Shown: piece by piece, positions 54,706 through 63,157 of the stretch
Numbering within the stretch: position 1 is the stretch's first letter
Layout of the letters: every line of letters starts with the position of its first letter
Position numbers and translations under genes: made by a program
Assembly: GCF_000384235.1 (NCBI RefSeq)
Contig: NZ_KB913033.1
Location: forward strand, 372,001-436,000
Reading direction: 5' to 3'
DNA from: Hydrogenovibrio halophilus DSM 15072
GTDB lineage: Bacteria > Pseudomonadota > Gammaproteobacteria > Thiomicrospirales > Thiomicrospiraceae
Length of the DNA stretch: 64,000 nt
The notes under the pieces: model-generated
The model's database searches: none
Told to the model about the DNA's origin: nothing
The model's input: the letters and a program-made list of their open reading frames with translations, nothing else

Positions 54706-57700
54706 GCCGATTGATCGCCTTTTTTCTGACCCAGCGCACCATGGTGTTGTTGCTGATTTTTGCCCTGATTTCCGGCGGCTGGATGGCCTTTCAGAAAACC
54801 CCGATTGACGCCTTCCCCGATGTGTCGCCCGTGCAGGTCAAGCTGATTTTCAAAGCCCCCGGCATGACCCCCAGCGAAGTGGAACAGCGTGTCATTGCCC
54901 CGCTTGAACAGGAACTGCTGGGCCTGCCCCAGCAAACCAGCCTGCGCTCCATGGGCAAATACGCCATTGCCGACATCACCCTGGATTTCGCCGAAGGCAC
55001 CGATGTGTACTGGGCGCGCCAGCAAGTTTCCGAACGCCTGGGCCGTTTCGACCTGCCTGCCGGGGTCTTTGGTGGCATGGCCCCTCTGTCCACGCCACTG
55101 AGCGATGTGTTCATGTTCACCCTTGAGGGCGAGACCCTGTCGGACATTGAAAAACGCAGCCTGCTTGACTGGGTGATTCGCCCCGCCCTGCGCTCGGTCG
55201 ATGGCGTGGCCGATGTCAATGCGCTGGGCGGCAAGGCCAAAGTGTTTCAGGTGCAGCCCGACCCCGCGCGATTACAGGCCCACAATCTGGGCCTGAACCA
55301 GCTGAAGGACGCACTGGAAAACAATAACCGCAATGATGGGGCCGGACGTCTGCAACAGGGCGAAGACGCCTTGCTGGTGAGAACCAAAGGCAATCTGACC
55401 TCCATTCGCGACATTGAAAACACCGTGGTCACTTATCAGAACCGGATTCCCGTGCGGGTCAAAGACGTCGCTGAAGTTCGCATTGATGCGCTCTATCGCA
55501 ATGGCGCTGTGACCCAGAACGGTCAGTCTGAGGCCGTACAGGGCCTGGTGATCGCCTTGCGCGGCGCCAATGCCAAAACCGTGGTCAGTGGCGTGGAGGC
55601 CAAGATTGAGGAACTGCAACCGGCCCTGCCCGACGGCATCACCTTGAGCACCTTCTACAACCGGGCCGATCTGGTGGACAAAGCGATTACCACCGTGTCC
55701 AAAGCGCTGGCGGAAGCGATTGTGCTGGTGGTGCTGGTATTGCTGCTGTTTCTGGGCAATATCCGCGCCGCAGTGACCGTGGCCCTGATTTTGCCGCTGG
55801 CGGCTCTGATGACGTTTATTCTGATGAACGCTTACGGTTTGTCAGCCAATCTGATGTCGCTGGGCGGACTGGCGATTGCGGTGGGGATGCTGGTGGATGC
55901 GGCCGTGGTGGTGGTCGAAAACATTGTCACCACCCAGGAAAAAGACCGCGCCAGACTGCCCCGATTGCATCTGATCTATCGGGCGTTGCAGGAGGTGTCG
56001 GTGCCGGTGATTTCAGGCATCCTGATCATTATGACCGTGTTCCTGCCGCTGCTGACCCTGGAGGGGCTGGAAGGCAAACTCTTTATTCCGGTGGCTCTGA
56101 CCATCATCTTTGCCCTCGGCAGTTCGCTGTTGCTGTCTTTGACCGTGATTCCGACCCTGGCGTCGTTCATTCTGGGCAAACCTTCCCACAAGGAACCCTG
56201 GCTGGTGCGAAAGCTGAGCCGGGGCTATCGGCCATTGCTCACATGGAGTCTGGCGCATGACCGTCTGATCATCGCCATCGCACTGGTCGGTTTTGCTTCG
56301 GCCGTTGCGGTCTATACCCAGGTGGGCAAAACCTTTATGCCGCAAATGGACGAAGGCAACCTGATTTTGCAGATCGAAAAAGACCCGGCGATCAATCTCG
56401 ACCAGACCGTGCGCATGGACCTGCGGATTCAGGAACGGTTGCTGGAACGTGTGCCCGAAATCGAACGGCTGGTGGCGCGTGTGGGCTCGGACGAACTGGG
56501 ACTCGATCCCATGAGCCTCAATGACACCGATACCTTTATGGTGCTCAAACCCAAATCGCAATGGCGCATGGACTCCAAAGAAGCCTTGATCCAAGCCATT
56601 CGCGAGGTAATGCAGGCCGATTTTCCGGGGATGAACTTTGCCTTTACCCAACCGATTCAGATGCGGGTGGACGAAATGCTCACCGGGGCACGCGGCGACA
56701 TCGCGATCAAGATTTTCGGCGAAGACCCGGACAGCCTCAATGCACTGGCCAATAACCTGGTCACAGAAGTTGAAACCCTGCCCGGTGCGGTGGACGTGTA
56801 CACCCCTAAAAACAGCGGTTCGCGTTATCTGCAATTACAGGTCAATCACGTTCAGGCCGCCAAACTGGGCCTGGACGTGACCGAAGTCGAAGACCTGCTG
56901 CGCGCCCAGATCGATGGGATGCCGGTGGGCACCATTTATCAGGGCATTCGTCGCATTCCGATTCTGTTGCGCGGCGCCGAGACCAGCAAAGCCTCCATTC
57001 TGCAGATGCTGCAACAGCCCATTACCGTGACCGGCGGTGACACCGTGCTGTTGTCGCAACTGGTGGACGCCCGGGAAACCACCGGGCCAGTGGCGATCAA
57101 CCGCGAACAGGGCAAACGCTACGCCACCGTGATTGCCAATGTGCAGGGACGCGATCTGGTCGGCTTTGTGGATGAGGCCAAACAGGCCGCACAATCGCTG
57201 GAGATGCCCACAGGCTACTATTTTGAATGGGGCGGGCAGTTTGAAAACCAGCAACGCGCCGCCAAAAAGCTGAGCATTGTGGTGCCGATTGCGCTGGTAT
57301 TGATTTTCATCATTCTGTTCAGCACCTTTCGCTCGGTCAGTCAGGCGATCATGGTGCTGGTCAATATCCCGTTCGCCCTGATCGGCGGCATCTGGGCCTT
57401 GTGGCTGACCGGCGAACATTTGTCGGTGCCCGCGTCGGTCGGCTTTATTGCCTTGCTCGGCATCGCGGTGCTCAACGGCGTGGTAATGATGACCTACTTC
57501 AACCAACTGATGCATCAGGGCCTGTCCATGACCGAAGTGGTGATGCAGGGGGCCATGCGCCGCCTGCGTCCGGTCCTGATGACGGCCTCCATTGCCGCAC
57601 TGGGATTGGTACCACTGGTGTTTGCCAGCGGTGCCGGCTCGGAAATTCAGCGGCCGCTGGCCATTGTCGTCATCGGCGGTCTGGTGACCTCCACCCTGCT

Positions 57701-57785
57701 GACGCTGTTGATCCTGCCGATCATCTACCGCCGCTTTGGTGCCTGGTCGCTTGGCCGCGCCGACCGTGCACCGACCGCTGAATAA
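54702..57785 (+). CDS. Heavy-metal RND efflux pump, inner-membrane subunit (CzcA/CusA family)
   Basis: A 1027-residue RND transporter with 12 helices and two large periplasmic loops. It has the HME-type start (FPDVSPVQVKLIFKAPGMTPSEVEQRV), helix-4 proton relay GMLVDAAVVVVENI, and GNIRAAVTVALILPLAALMTF. It exports metal cations from periplasm or cytoplasm, driven by protons. The metal cannot be fixed from sequence: CzcA (Co/Zn/Cd) and CusA (Cu/Ag) both resemble it, and the methionine relay of CusA is not obvious. It overlaps the adaptor gene by 4 nt and is followed by the DUF3240 gene. Confidence 0.94.
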   Translation: MSRLIAFFLTQRTMVLLLIFALISGGWMAFQKTPIDAFPDVSPVQVKLIFKAPGMTPSEVEQRVIAPLEQELLGLPQQTSLRSMGKYAIADITLDFAEGTDVYWARQQVSERLGRFDLPAGVFGGMAPLSTPLSDVFMFTLEGETLSDIEKRSLLDWVIRPALRSVDGVADVNALGGKAKVFQVQPDPARLQAHNLGLNQLKDALENNNRNDGAGRLQQGEDALLVRTKGNLTSIRDIENTVVTYQNRIPVRVKDVAEVRIDALYRNGAVTQNGQSEAVQGLVIALRGANAKTVVSGVEAKIEELQPALPDGITLSTFYNRADLVDKAITTVSKALAEAIVLVVLVLLLFLGNIRAAVTVALILPLAALMTFILMNAYGLSANLMSLGGLAIAVGMLVDAAVVVVENIVTTQEKDRARLPRLHLIYRALQEVSVPVISGILIIMTVFLPLLTLEGLEGKLFIPVALTIIFALGSSLLLSLTVIPTLASFILGKPSHKEPWLVRKLSRGYRPLLTWSLAHDRLIIAIALVGFASAVAVYTQVGKTFMPQMDEGNLILQIEKDPAINLDQTVRMDLRIQERLLERVPEIERLVARVGSDELGLDPMSLNDTDTFMVLKPKSQWRMDSKEALIQAIREVMQADFPGMNFAFTQPIQMRVDEMLTGARGDIAIKIFGEDPDSLNALANNLVTEVETLPGAVDVYTPKNSGSRYLQLQVNHVQAAKLGLDVTEVEDLLRAQIDGMPVGTIYQGIRRIPILLRGAETSKASILQMLQQPITVTGGDTVLLSQLVDARETTGPVAINREQGKRYATVIANVQGRDLVGFVDEAKQAAQSLEMPTGYYFEWGGQFENQQRAAKKLSIVVPIALVLIFIILFSTFRSVSQAIMVLVNIPFALIGGIWALWLTGEHLSVPASVGFIALLGIAVLNGVVMMTYFNQLMHQGLSMTEVVMQGAMRRLRPVLMTASIAALGLVPLVFASGAGSEIQRPLAIVVIGGLVTSTLLTLLILPIIYRRFGAWSLGRADRAPTAE

Positions 57786-57803
57786 CCACAAAAGGACACG
57801 ACC

Positions 57804-58118
57804 ATGACCGATCAAAACGTGCAATTAACCCTGCGAGCCGATGCCACCCTGGAACACCCTTTGGTGGACGCGCTGCTGACGTTTCAACCGGCCGTGCCTT
57901 TTCAGGTGCAGACCGTCAAAAGTTTTCACGCCCATCAGACCCTGACCACCATCAGCGATCAGGTGGCCGGACACCTGCCGCAGATACGGGTGACCATTGA
58001 GACCACTGAAAACGCCTGGTCGGCCATACTGGCCCACATCAAAAACGATCTGTCTCATGCCGAGATTCAGTACTGGGTGATGCCGGTGATCACGCATGGT
58101 CAGTTATCGATGACTTGA
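57804..58118 (+). CDS. DUF3240 family protein linked to CzcA
   Basis: A 104-residue soluble protein of the DUF3240 family, which in proteobacteria is usually encoded right after CzcA-type pumps. Size and strand pattern suggest a ferredoxin-like/P-II-like fold (inference). It has a C-terminal YWVMPVITHG motif. The function is unknown; a cytosolic metal-responsive partner of the pump is plausible. It starts 18 bp after czcA with AAAGGA as ribosome-binding site. Confidence 0.8.
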   Translation: MTDQNVQLTLRADATLEHPLVDALLTFQPAVPFQVQTVKSFHAHQTLTTISDQVAGHLPQIRVTIETTENAWSAILAHIKNDLSHAEIQYWVMPVITHGQLSMT

Positions 58119-58143
58119 TCCACTCATACAAAAAGGAAAGCCG

Positions 58144-58401
58144 ATGACGCCATCGAACCGAACCAAATGATTACCAGGCCTGGTGATTTTGGCATTGAGC
58201 GCCACCGCCTGTACCACCACCGGGGATTTCCAGCCCAAACCGGGCCAGGCGCAGGCGGACTTCAAACAAGACCGTGTGCACTGCCAACGCCTGTCAATGG
58301 AAAAATGGGAAAACCACAACCGGCTTCAGGCCGACGACAGCATGCACCGAAAAGCGGTACCGGCCAGTTACCGACGTTGCATGGAAACCCTGGGATATTG
58401 A
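58144..58401 (+). pseudogene. Small lipoprotein gene with in-frame TGA in the signal sequence
   Basis: From ATG 58144 (ribosome-binding site AAGGA) the frame reads MTPSNRTK, then TGA at 58168-58170, then LPGLVILALSATAC and a 60-residue mature part. Ignoring the TGA, this is a perfect lipoprotein signal: basic start, hydrophobic core and lipobox SATAC. The palindromic repeat encodes the LPGLV part. Either the gene carries a nonsense mutation, or translation begins at GTG 58183, which would leave a signal without positive charges. The mature part has two more Cys residues (HCQRLS, RRCMETLGY). It is the last gene of the metal-efflux string. Confidence 0.6.
58173..58184. repeat. Palindrome ACCAGGCCTGGT, copy 10 (lipoprotein signal region)
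   Basis: Exact copy just after the in-frame TGA of the lipoprotein gene. Its right flank GATTTT is the same as at copy 11. Confidence 0.9.
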
Positions 58402-58586
58402 ACCGGACAGGTCACATCAAGGCTGTCTTTTCCCCAAAGCCAGTCGATTTCTGCCGCCGAGTTTTGCACAAAGACTGTGGATAACCCGGTGCATGATTTG
58501 GGTAAGAACGCGCTAAGTGTCTGTGAGGGTTTTGTTTCCCCACCCTTGCTGAAAAAAGCATCAGCAAACCATGATGCCTCATCGGA

Positions 58587-58691
58587 TCACAGCCCCTGAA
58601 GCGATAACACCATCATCACCAGCAAGGTGCTTCCCAGTGCGGCCTGAGCTCCGTAGAAAACGCCATTCACAATCCACTCGTGTGTCCTCAT
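58587..58691 (-). CDS. Predicted 34-residue single-helix membrane protein
   Basis: A short frame from ATG 58691 to TGA 58589-58587, preceded by a near-ideal ribosome-binding site AGGAGGT. The product starts MRTHEWIVNGVFYG and has a hydrophobic stretch LGSTLLVMMVLSL ending close to the C-terminus. A promoter with good hexamers lies upstream. It matches no family I recognise. The size, strong translation signal and one helix fit the class of small regulatory membrane proteins, but this is inference. Confidence 0.5.
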   Translation of the reverse strand: MRTHEWIVNGVFYGAQAALGSTLLVMMVLSLQGL

Positions 58692-58747
58692 ATGACCTCC
58701 TGCGTTTGAACATCTCATCATGAAACGTTTTGAATGAACGCACCTTC

Positions 58748-58776
58748 ATAATACACATTGAATAACTTATGTACAA
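58748..58776 (-). promoter_or_regulatory. Candidate sigma-70 promoter for the 34-residue ORF
   Basis: The minus strand has -35 TTGTAC (4/6) and -10 TATTAT (5/6) with a 17-bp spacer. The -10 lies about 57 bp before the ATG. Confidence 0.5.
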
Positions 58777-58907
58777 CTATTAGACAGCTTTTGACCAGGA
58801 CGCTGATACATTGGTTTTGCTCTATGGGTTCGCGTCGAAAAATCAATTTCTGGTTTTCGGGCAAAATCAGTAGAGTAACGCTATCTTTTCCGATCAAGTG
58901 AGTTCGT

Positions 58908-59510
58908 ATGTCAGGCCAGACGTGGGTATTAGCCGGTCACAATCCGCACAAACAGGCGGCCTTTCGCGCACTGGCCAGCCGCTGGGGCAGGACCCTGTTG
59001 CCACAGGGGGATTTTGCCCGTGACTCGGTGGTCGAAGACGGCCAGACGTTTGTCGAAAACGCGCTGAAAAAAGCCCGACTGGCCAGCGAGGTCAGCGGCT
59101 TGCCGGCCCTGGCCGACGACACCGGGCTGGTGGTGCCTGCTCTCCAGGGCGCGCCGGGGCTCTACACGGCACGTTTCGCCGAGCGCTTCAACGGCCAGCA
59201 GAGCAATGACGAAAACAACCGTCAGGCCCTGCTTTCGCAAATGGCCGGTTTGCCTTTCGGCCAGCGGGATGCGTATCTGACCACCACCCTGGTGTGGATC
59301 GCCTCGCCGACGGATCCGGAACCCAAGGTGGTGACCGCGCGCTGGCAGGGTGAAATCCTGATGCAATGCCGCACGCCCGACGGGGTGGGCTATGATCCGA
59401 TTTTCTGGCTACCGCAACATCTGAAAACGCCATCGGAAATGTCACTGACGGAAAAACACCGCCTGGACCAACGTGCCCGGGCGTTTGAACAATTAATGGC
59501 CCTGTTTTAA
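58908..59510 (+). CDS. rdgB: XTP/dITP diphosphatase (RdgB/HAM1)
   Basis: A 200-residue house-cleaning nucleotidase that hydrolyses dITP and XTP to monophosphates. Visible motifs are [16 protein letters not shown], the metal and substrate region [30 protein letters not shown], and [10 protein letters not shown]. The family's usual opening (V/I)(V/L)A(T/S)xNxxK is AGHNPHK here. The stop codon TAA shares its final A with the palindrome that separates it from csoS1D. Confidence 0.94.
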   Translation: MSGQTWVLAGHNPHKQAAFRALASRWGRTLLPQGDFARDSVVEDGQTFVENALKKARLASEVSGLPALADDTGLVVPALQGAPGLYTARFAERFNGQQSNDENNRQALLSQMAGLPFGQRDAYLTTTLVWIASPTDPEPKVVTARWQGEILMQCRTPDGVGYDPIFWLPQHLKTPSEMSLTEKHRLDQRARAFEQLMALF

Positions 59511-59521
59511 CCAGGCCTGGT
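59510..59521. repeat. Palindrome ACCAGGCCTGGT, copy 11 (rdgB-csoS1D gap)
   Basis: Exact copy filling most of the 17-bp gap between rdgB and csoS1D. Its right arm ends in GGTGA, seven bases or so before the csoS1D ATG, and may serve as the ribosome-binding site. Confidence 0.9.
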
Positions 59522-59527
59522 GATTTT

Positions 59528-60160
59528 ATGATCGAACTGCGCACCTATGTCTTTCTGGATTCACTGCAACCGCAGTTGGCCGCCTATATGGGCACGGCCT
59601 CGCTGGGCTTTCTGCCCGTGCCGGGCGACACCTGTCTGTGGATGGAAGTGGCGCCGGGCATGGCCGTGCACCGTCTGTCCGACATCGCCCTCAAAGCGTC
59701 CAACGTGCATCTTGGTCAGCAGATTGTGGAGCGGGCTTATGGCTCCATGGTGATTCACCATCGCAATCAGAGCGACGTTCTGACCTCGGGCGATCAGGTG
59801 TTGCAATATTTGAAGACCGAATACACCACCCGTCAGGCCTGCAAGATCATGTGGAAGGAAGTGATCCGTGGGGTGACCCCCGACCACGCCACCCTGATCA
59901 ACCGAGACAATCGTCGCGGCTCGATGATTCTGCCGGGCCAAAGCATGTTGATCATCGAATGCGAGCCGGCCGGTTACATCGTACATGCGGCCAACGAGGC
60001 CGAAAAAGCCGCGAATGTGACCCTGGTGGAAGCCAGAGCGGTGGGCGCTTACGGCCGTCTGTTGATGGCCGGACGCGATGGCGACATCAATGAAGCGGTC
60101 AACGCCGCCGAACGCGCGCTCAACCAGATCAACGTCGAAGCGCGGGTTCGTCCCGGCTGA
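59528..60160 (+). CDS. csoS1D: Alpha-carboxysome tandem-BMC shell protein CsoS1D
   Basis: A 210-residue protein with two BMC folds (about 5-100 and 110-205). Its sequence follows the CsoS1D family closely: [44 protein letters not shown]-type [15 protein letters not shown] and [19 protein letters not shown]. CsoS1D forms stacked pseudohexamers with a large gated pore in the carboxysome shell and is thought to pass larger metabolites such as RuBP and 3-PGA. Distance from the main cso operon is common for this gene. It starts 17 bp after rdgB and relies on an atypical ribosome-binding site within the palindrome. Confidence 0.92.
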   Translation: MIELRTYVFLDSLQPQLAAYMGTASLGFLPVPGDTCLWMEVAPGMAVHRLSDIALKASNVHLGQQIVERAYGSMVIHHRNQSDVLTSGDQVLQYLKTEYTTRQACKIMWKEVIRGVTPDHATLINRDNRRGSMILPGQSMLIIECEPAGYIVHAANEAEKAANVTLVEARAVGAYGRLLMAGRDGDINEAVNAAERALNQINVEARVRPG

Positions 60161-60283
60161 CCCGAACGGATTCAAACGCGAATTCCGTTCAAATCAACGT
60201 TCCCTCCTTCGCTCAATCCCATCCAGCCTCCGCCTCAATCAAGCCATCATTACACCAACCCTTTGCACGAAACGCAGAACCCC

Positions 60284-60313
60284 AAACAAAAAAACCCGGT
60301 TTGATACCGGGTT
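60284..60313 (-). terminator. Rho-independent terminator of the LysR gene
   Basis: The minus strand has an 8-bp stem AACCCGGT/ACCGGGTT, 5-nt loop and seven T residues, about 27 bp after the LysR stop codon. Confidence 0.85.
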
Positions 60314-60339
60314 CCATCTCTCATCACAACCGGAATGCT

Positions 60340-61296
60340 TCAGTGTTTCAGGCGCAGATAGCCCGTGCCCTTCTCCTGCAGGAAATCGAAAAAGGCTTTA
60401 CTGATGATCGACATCGCTTTGCCCCGCGGGTAAACCAGATTCCACTCCCGCTCGATCGGAAAACCTTCCACATCCAGAATGGCCAGAGGCCCGTCGTCGC
60501 TTTCCAGATTCAATGCATGCTGTGAGACCACGGAAACCCCAAGACCACCGGCCACCCCATGTTTGATCGCCTCATTGCTGTCGAGCACCAGCCGCTCATG
60601 CAGCGTCAGCTTCTGCTCTGCAAAACGGTCCTCGACCGCCGAACGGATACCGGAGCCGGGTTCACGCATGATGAATGGCTCCTTGGCCAGTCGCTTCAGC
60701 GAAATACGCGGTTTATTGACCAGCGGATGATCGCGGTGGGCAATCGGCACCAGCGGATTGGGCGCAAACGGATGGATTTCCAGATCCAGGTGCAGCGAGG
60801 GCACCTGCCCGACAATGTAAAGATCGTCCAGGTTATTCTCAATGCGCTTGTACAGTTTTTCCCGGTTGACCACCGTCAATTGCAGGTCGATTTCGGGGAA
60901 ATCCTTGCAGAATTCGCCCAGAGCCAGCGGGGCAAAGTATTTCGCCGTGGTCACAACCGCCACCCGCAATCTGCCGCGTGTTTTGCCCCGGAAATCGTCC
61001 AGCGTCATTTCCAGATTGGAAAAGGTGTTGAGAATGGTCCGACAGCTGAGGGCCACTTCCCGTCCCACATCGGTCAGGTAGATTTTACGCCCGACCTGCT
61101 CGTACAGAGGCAGCTCCACGGCTTCTGACAGGCCTTTGATCTGAGCCGACACGGTAGGCTGGGTCAGATGCAGTTCTTCCGCGGCGCGGGTAAAACTGAG
61201 GTTGCGCGCCACCGACTCAAAAATCTGCAGTTGGCGCAGAGAGGTGTGGCGCATCAAACGATGATGCTGTGCGTAATCGGGTATGTCCTGAGCCAT
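60340..61296 (-). CDS. LysR-family regulator, CbbR-like
   Basis: A 318-residue LysR-type regulator. The HTH is TRAAEELHLTQPTVSAQIKGL, then a periplasmic-binding-like effector domain (about 105-310) with VVTTAKYFAPLALGEFCK and IVGQVPSLHLDLEIHPFAPN, patterns seen in CbbR proteins that control Calvin-cycle and carboxysome genes. It sits directly downstream of the P-II and SbtA genes and beside csoS1D, which supports a role in inorganic-carbon response. The start ATG 61296 has GGGAGAG; Met15 is an alternative. Confidence 0.87.
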   Translation of the reverse strand: MAQDIPDYAQHHRLMRHTSLRQLQIFESVARNLSFTRAAEELHLTQPTVSAQIKGLSEAVELPLYEQVGRKIYLTDVGREVALSCRTILNTFSNLEMTLDDFRGKTRGRLRVAVVTTAKYFAPLALGEFCKDFPEIDLQLTVVNREKLYKRIENNLDDLYIVGQVPSLHLDLEIHPFAPNPLVPIAHRDHPLVNKPRISLKRLAKEPFIMREPGSGIRSAVEDRFAEQKLTLHERLVLDSNEAIKHGVAGGLGVSVVSQHALNLESDDGPLAILDVEGFPIEREWNLVYPRGKAMSIISKAFFDFLQEKGTGYLRLKH

Positions 61297-61331
61297 AGCG
61301 CTCTCCCAGTGTTAGCCTGTTTGTCCGCAGG

Positions 61332-61652
61332 TTACGAACAATGATCCAGTTTGGAACGGGTCATCACACGGATGTCCGACGCAAAAATCAACAGATGGTG
61401 CCCCTGTTTTTCAAACAACTCGAGCGTTTCCACCAGAGAGTCAATCTGCGTTTCCGGCAGGATGATCATAAACATCACATTGCCATCGCCGGCGATTTCA
61501 CCACTGTGATAGCCAGTTTCGCCATCACCACGCACATCAAACAAAGTATAGCCACTGACGCCTGCCTGTCCAAGAATTCGCTTGATGCGTCCTTCCAGTC
61601 CGGTCGAGGCAATCACTTGCAGCATTTTTTCATGACAGTTTGCCATCGTCAT
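61332..61652 (-). CDS. P-II family protein, SbtB-like
   Basis: A 106-residue P-II-type protein with a divergent T-loop and no uridylylated-Tyr motif (GYTLFDVRGDGETGYHSGEI). Its C-terminal half, NVMFMIILPETQIDSLVETL, is typical of the P-II ferredoxin-like core. It lies 9 bp downstream of sbtA, like cyanobacterial SbtB, which binds adenyl nucleotides including cAMP and blocks SbtA. A CPII-type carboxysome-linked protein is the alternative reading. Cys4 and Cys105 may be redox-relevant (inference). Confidence 0.82.
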   Translation of the reverse strand: MTMANCHEKMLQVIASTGLEGRIKRILGQAGVSGYTLFDVRGDGETGYHSGEIAGDGNVMFMIILPETQIDSLVETLELFEKQGHHLLIFASDIRVMTRSKLDHCS

Positions 61653-61661
61653 AACACCCCC

Positions 61662-62678
61662 TTACACCCCGGCTGACCATTTGGCCACCTGATAAAACAA
61701 CGGAATCCCGACCACCACATTGAATGGAAAGGTGATCCCCAAAGACAAAGCCAGATAATACGAAGGGTTGGCCTCGGGCACCCCGAAACGCATCACTGGC
61801 GGTACTGCGATGTAAGACGCACTGGCACTGAGGATCGCCACCAGCAAAGTGCCGCCCACGCTGAAGCCCAGAATGACCTGACCGACGAAAATGCCGATGA
61901 ACCCGCCGATCAATGGCATGATGATCCCGAATGCAATCAGGGTACCGCCCACTTTTTTAAAGCTGTCCAGACGCTTGGCCGCGACCATCCCCATTTCCAG
62001 CAGGAACAGACACAACACCCCCATGAAAATTTCCTTGGTAAAAGGATACAAGGTTTTCATGGCTTCCGGCGGCACAATCGCGCCGATGATCAACGCCCCC
62101 AGCAGCAACAGCACACTGCCGTTGGTAAAGGCCTCTTTGAGCAGCGGACTCCATTCGGTTTTGGGAACTTCCTGTGCGCCCATCGTCGCCGTGCCATCTG
62201 CAGAAAGCTGATTCGCAGCCAGACGTTTGCGTGCCATGGCCGCCAGCACCAGGCCGATGATGATCGCAGGCGATTCCATCATCACCATCATGATGATCGG
62301 ATAACTTTCGTGGCTGACCCCGGAAGCTTCCAGAAACGCAATCGCCGTCAAAAACGTGCCGGCACTGACCGAACCGTAATGCGCGGTAATGGCGGCGGCA
62401 TTCAACGGGTCGATTTTATTGCGGAATCGCAACAGCGCATAACCAATGATCGGGATCACAAAGCCGAGGACAATGGCCCAGAAAATCGCATTCATCGCAA
62501 TCATCAAATCCGACGTGGCCAATTCTGCCCCGCCTTTGAGGCCAATCGCCATCAGCAGGTACAATGACATCCCTTTGGACATGCCTTCCGGGAACTTCAG
62601 ATCCGAATTCACAAGCTGGGCGATGGCCCCCAGCAGGAAAAACAAAACCGCCGGTATCAATAAACTGTCTAATCCCAT
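61662..62678 (-). CDS. sbtA: Sodium-dependent bicarbonate transporter SbtA
   Basis: A 338-residue membrane protein with ten hydrophobic helices in two inverted halves, separated by a cytoplasmic loop (about 150-180). The first repeat contains GLKGGAELA and AITAHYGSVSAGTF, and the second contains SASASYIAVPPVMRFGVPEANPSYY as in SbtA, where such segments bind bicarbonate and sodium. It raises cytoplasmic bicarbonate for the carboxysome. The ribosome-binding site is AGGGAG. It is the first gene of sbtA-PII-lysR. Confidence 0.92.
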   Translation of the reverse strand: MGLDSLLIPAVLFFLLGAIAQLVNSDLKFPEGMSKGMSLYLLMAIGLKGGAELATSDLMIAMNAIFWAIVLGFVIPIIGYALLRFRNKIDPLNAAAITAHYGSVSAGTFLTAIAFLEASGVSHESYPIIMMVMMESPAIIIGLVLAAMARKRLAANQLSADGTATMGAQEVPKTEWSPLLKEAFTNGSVLLLLGALIIGAIVPPEAMKTLYPFTKEIFMGVLCLFLLEMGMVAAKRLDSFKKVGGTLIAFGIIMPLIGGFIGIFVGQVILGFSVGGTLLVAILSASASYIAVPPVMRFGVPEANPSYYLALSLGITFPFNVVVGIPLFYQVAKWSAGV

Positions 62679-62826
62679 GACTCATCTCCCTGAAAATTGG
62701 CTTTATTCAATCTTAGAGTGCCAACCATCAGAAATAAAATTGATATTTCAACTGGTACTCATAGAGCAAACCCAATGACAAAAAACCTTTATATTCAGAA
62801 GGTTGCAACATCAAAACGGCCGAAGA

Positions 62827-62855
62827 TAAAAAAAAGGCGCTGACTTTTCAGCGCC
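62827..62855 (-). terminator. Rho-independent terminator of the carboxysome accessory genes
   Basis: The minus strand has an 8-bp perfect stem GGCGCTGA/TCAGCGCC, 4-nt loop and eight T residues, 25 bp past the stop codon of the disordered protein gene. It separates this unit from sbtA. Confidence 0.9.
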
Positions 62856-62880
62856 AAATGGCTAAGACCTTCTCTGAATC

Positions 62881-63147
62881 CTAATCCGGCCAGACACGCG
62901 ATTGCGTGGTCATCATCACCGGTGTTTCGGATCCCTTGCCAGCGTTTTCAGACACCGCTTTTTCCGGCGTCCTTTTTTGGGGCGCACGGGCTTGGCTCAC
63001 ACTCTGGCTTTTGGCCGGTGTTTTGCGTTCGCTTGTCTTTGACTTCGTCTCAGCGGTGGGTTTCTGAGTGGTCGTCGCCTGTTTCTGTGCACGAGCGGTC
63101 TGAGCGGGCTTTTGCCCGGTCGTCTCAGTGGGTTTTTCCTGGGCCAT
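62881..63147 (-). CDS. Small disordered basic protein, candidate alpha-McdB-like
   Basis: An 88-residue protein made almost only of Lys, Thr, Gln, Ala, Ser, Pro and Glu, with no hydrophobic core, so intrinsically disordered. A single Trp lies near the C-terminus (TTQSRVWPD). Alpha-carboxysome positioning proteins of the McdB type are small and disordered with a conserved Trp near the C-terminus, and are encoded beside acRAF and the bacterioferritin-like gene. No McdA ATPase is adjacent, so it would be an orphan. The start at 63147 has AAGGAG 7 nt upstream. It could instead be an unrelated low-complexity carboxysome-associated protein. Confidence 0.45.
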   Translation of the reverse strand: MAQEKPTETTGQKPAQTARAQKQATTTQKPTAETKSKTSERKTPAKSQSVSQARAPQKRTPEKAVSENAGKGSETPVMMTTQSRVWPD

Positions 63148-63157
63148 GATCGACTCC

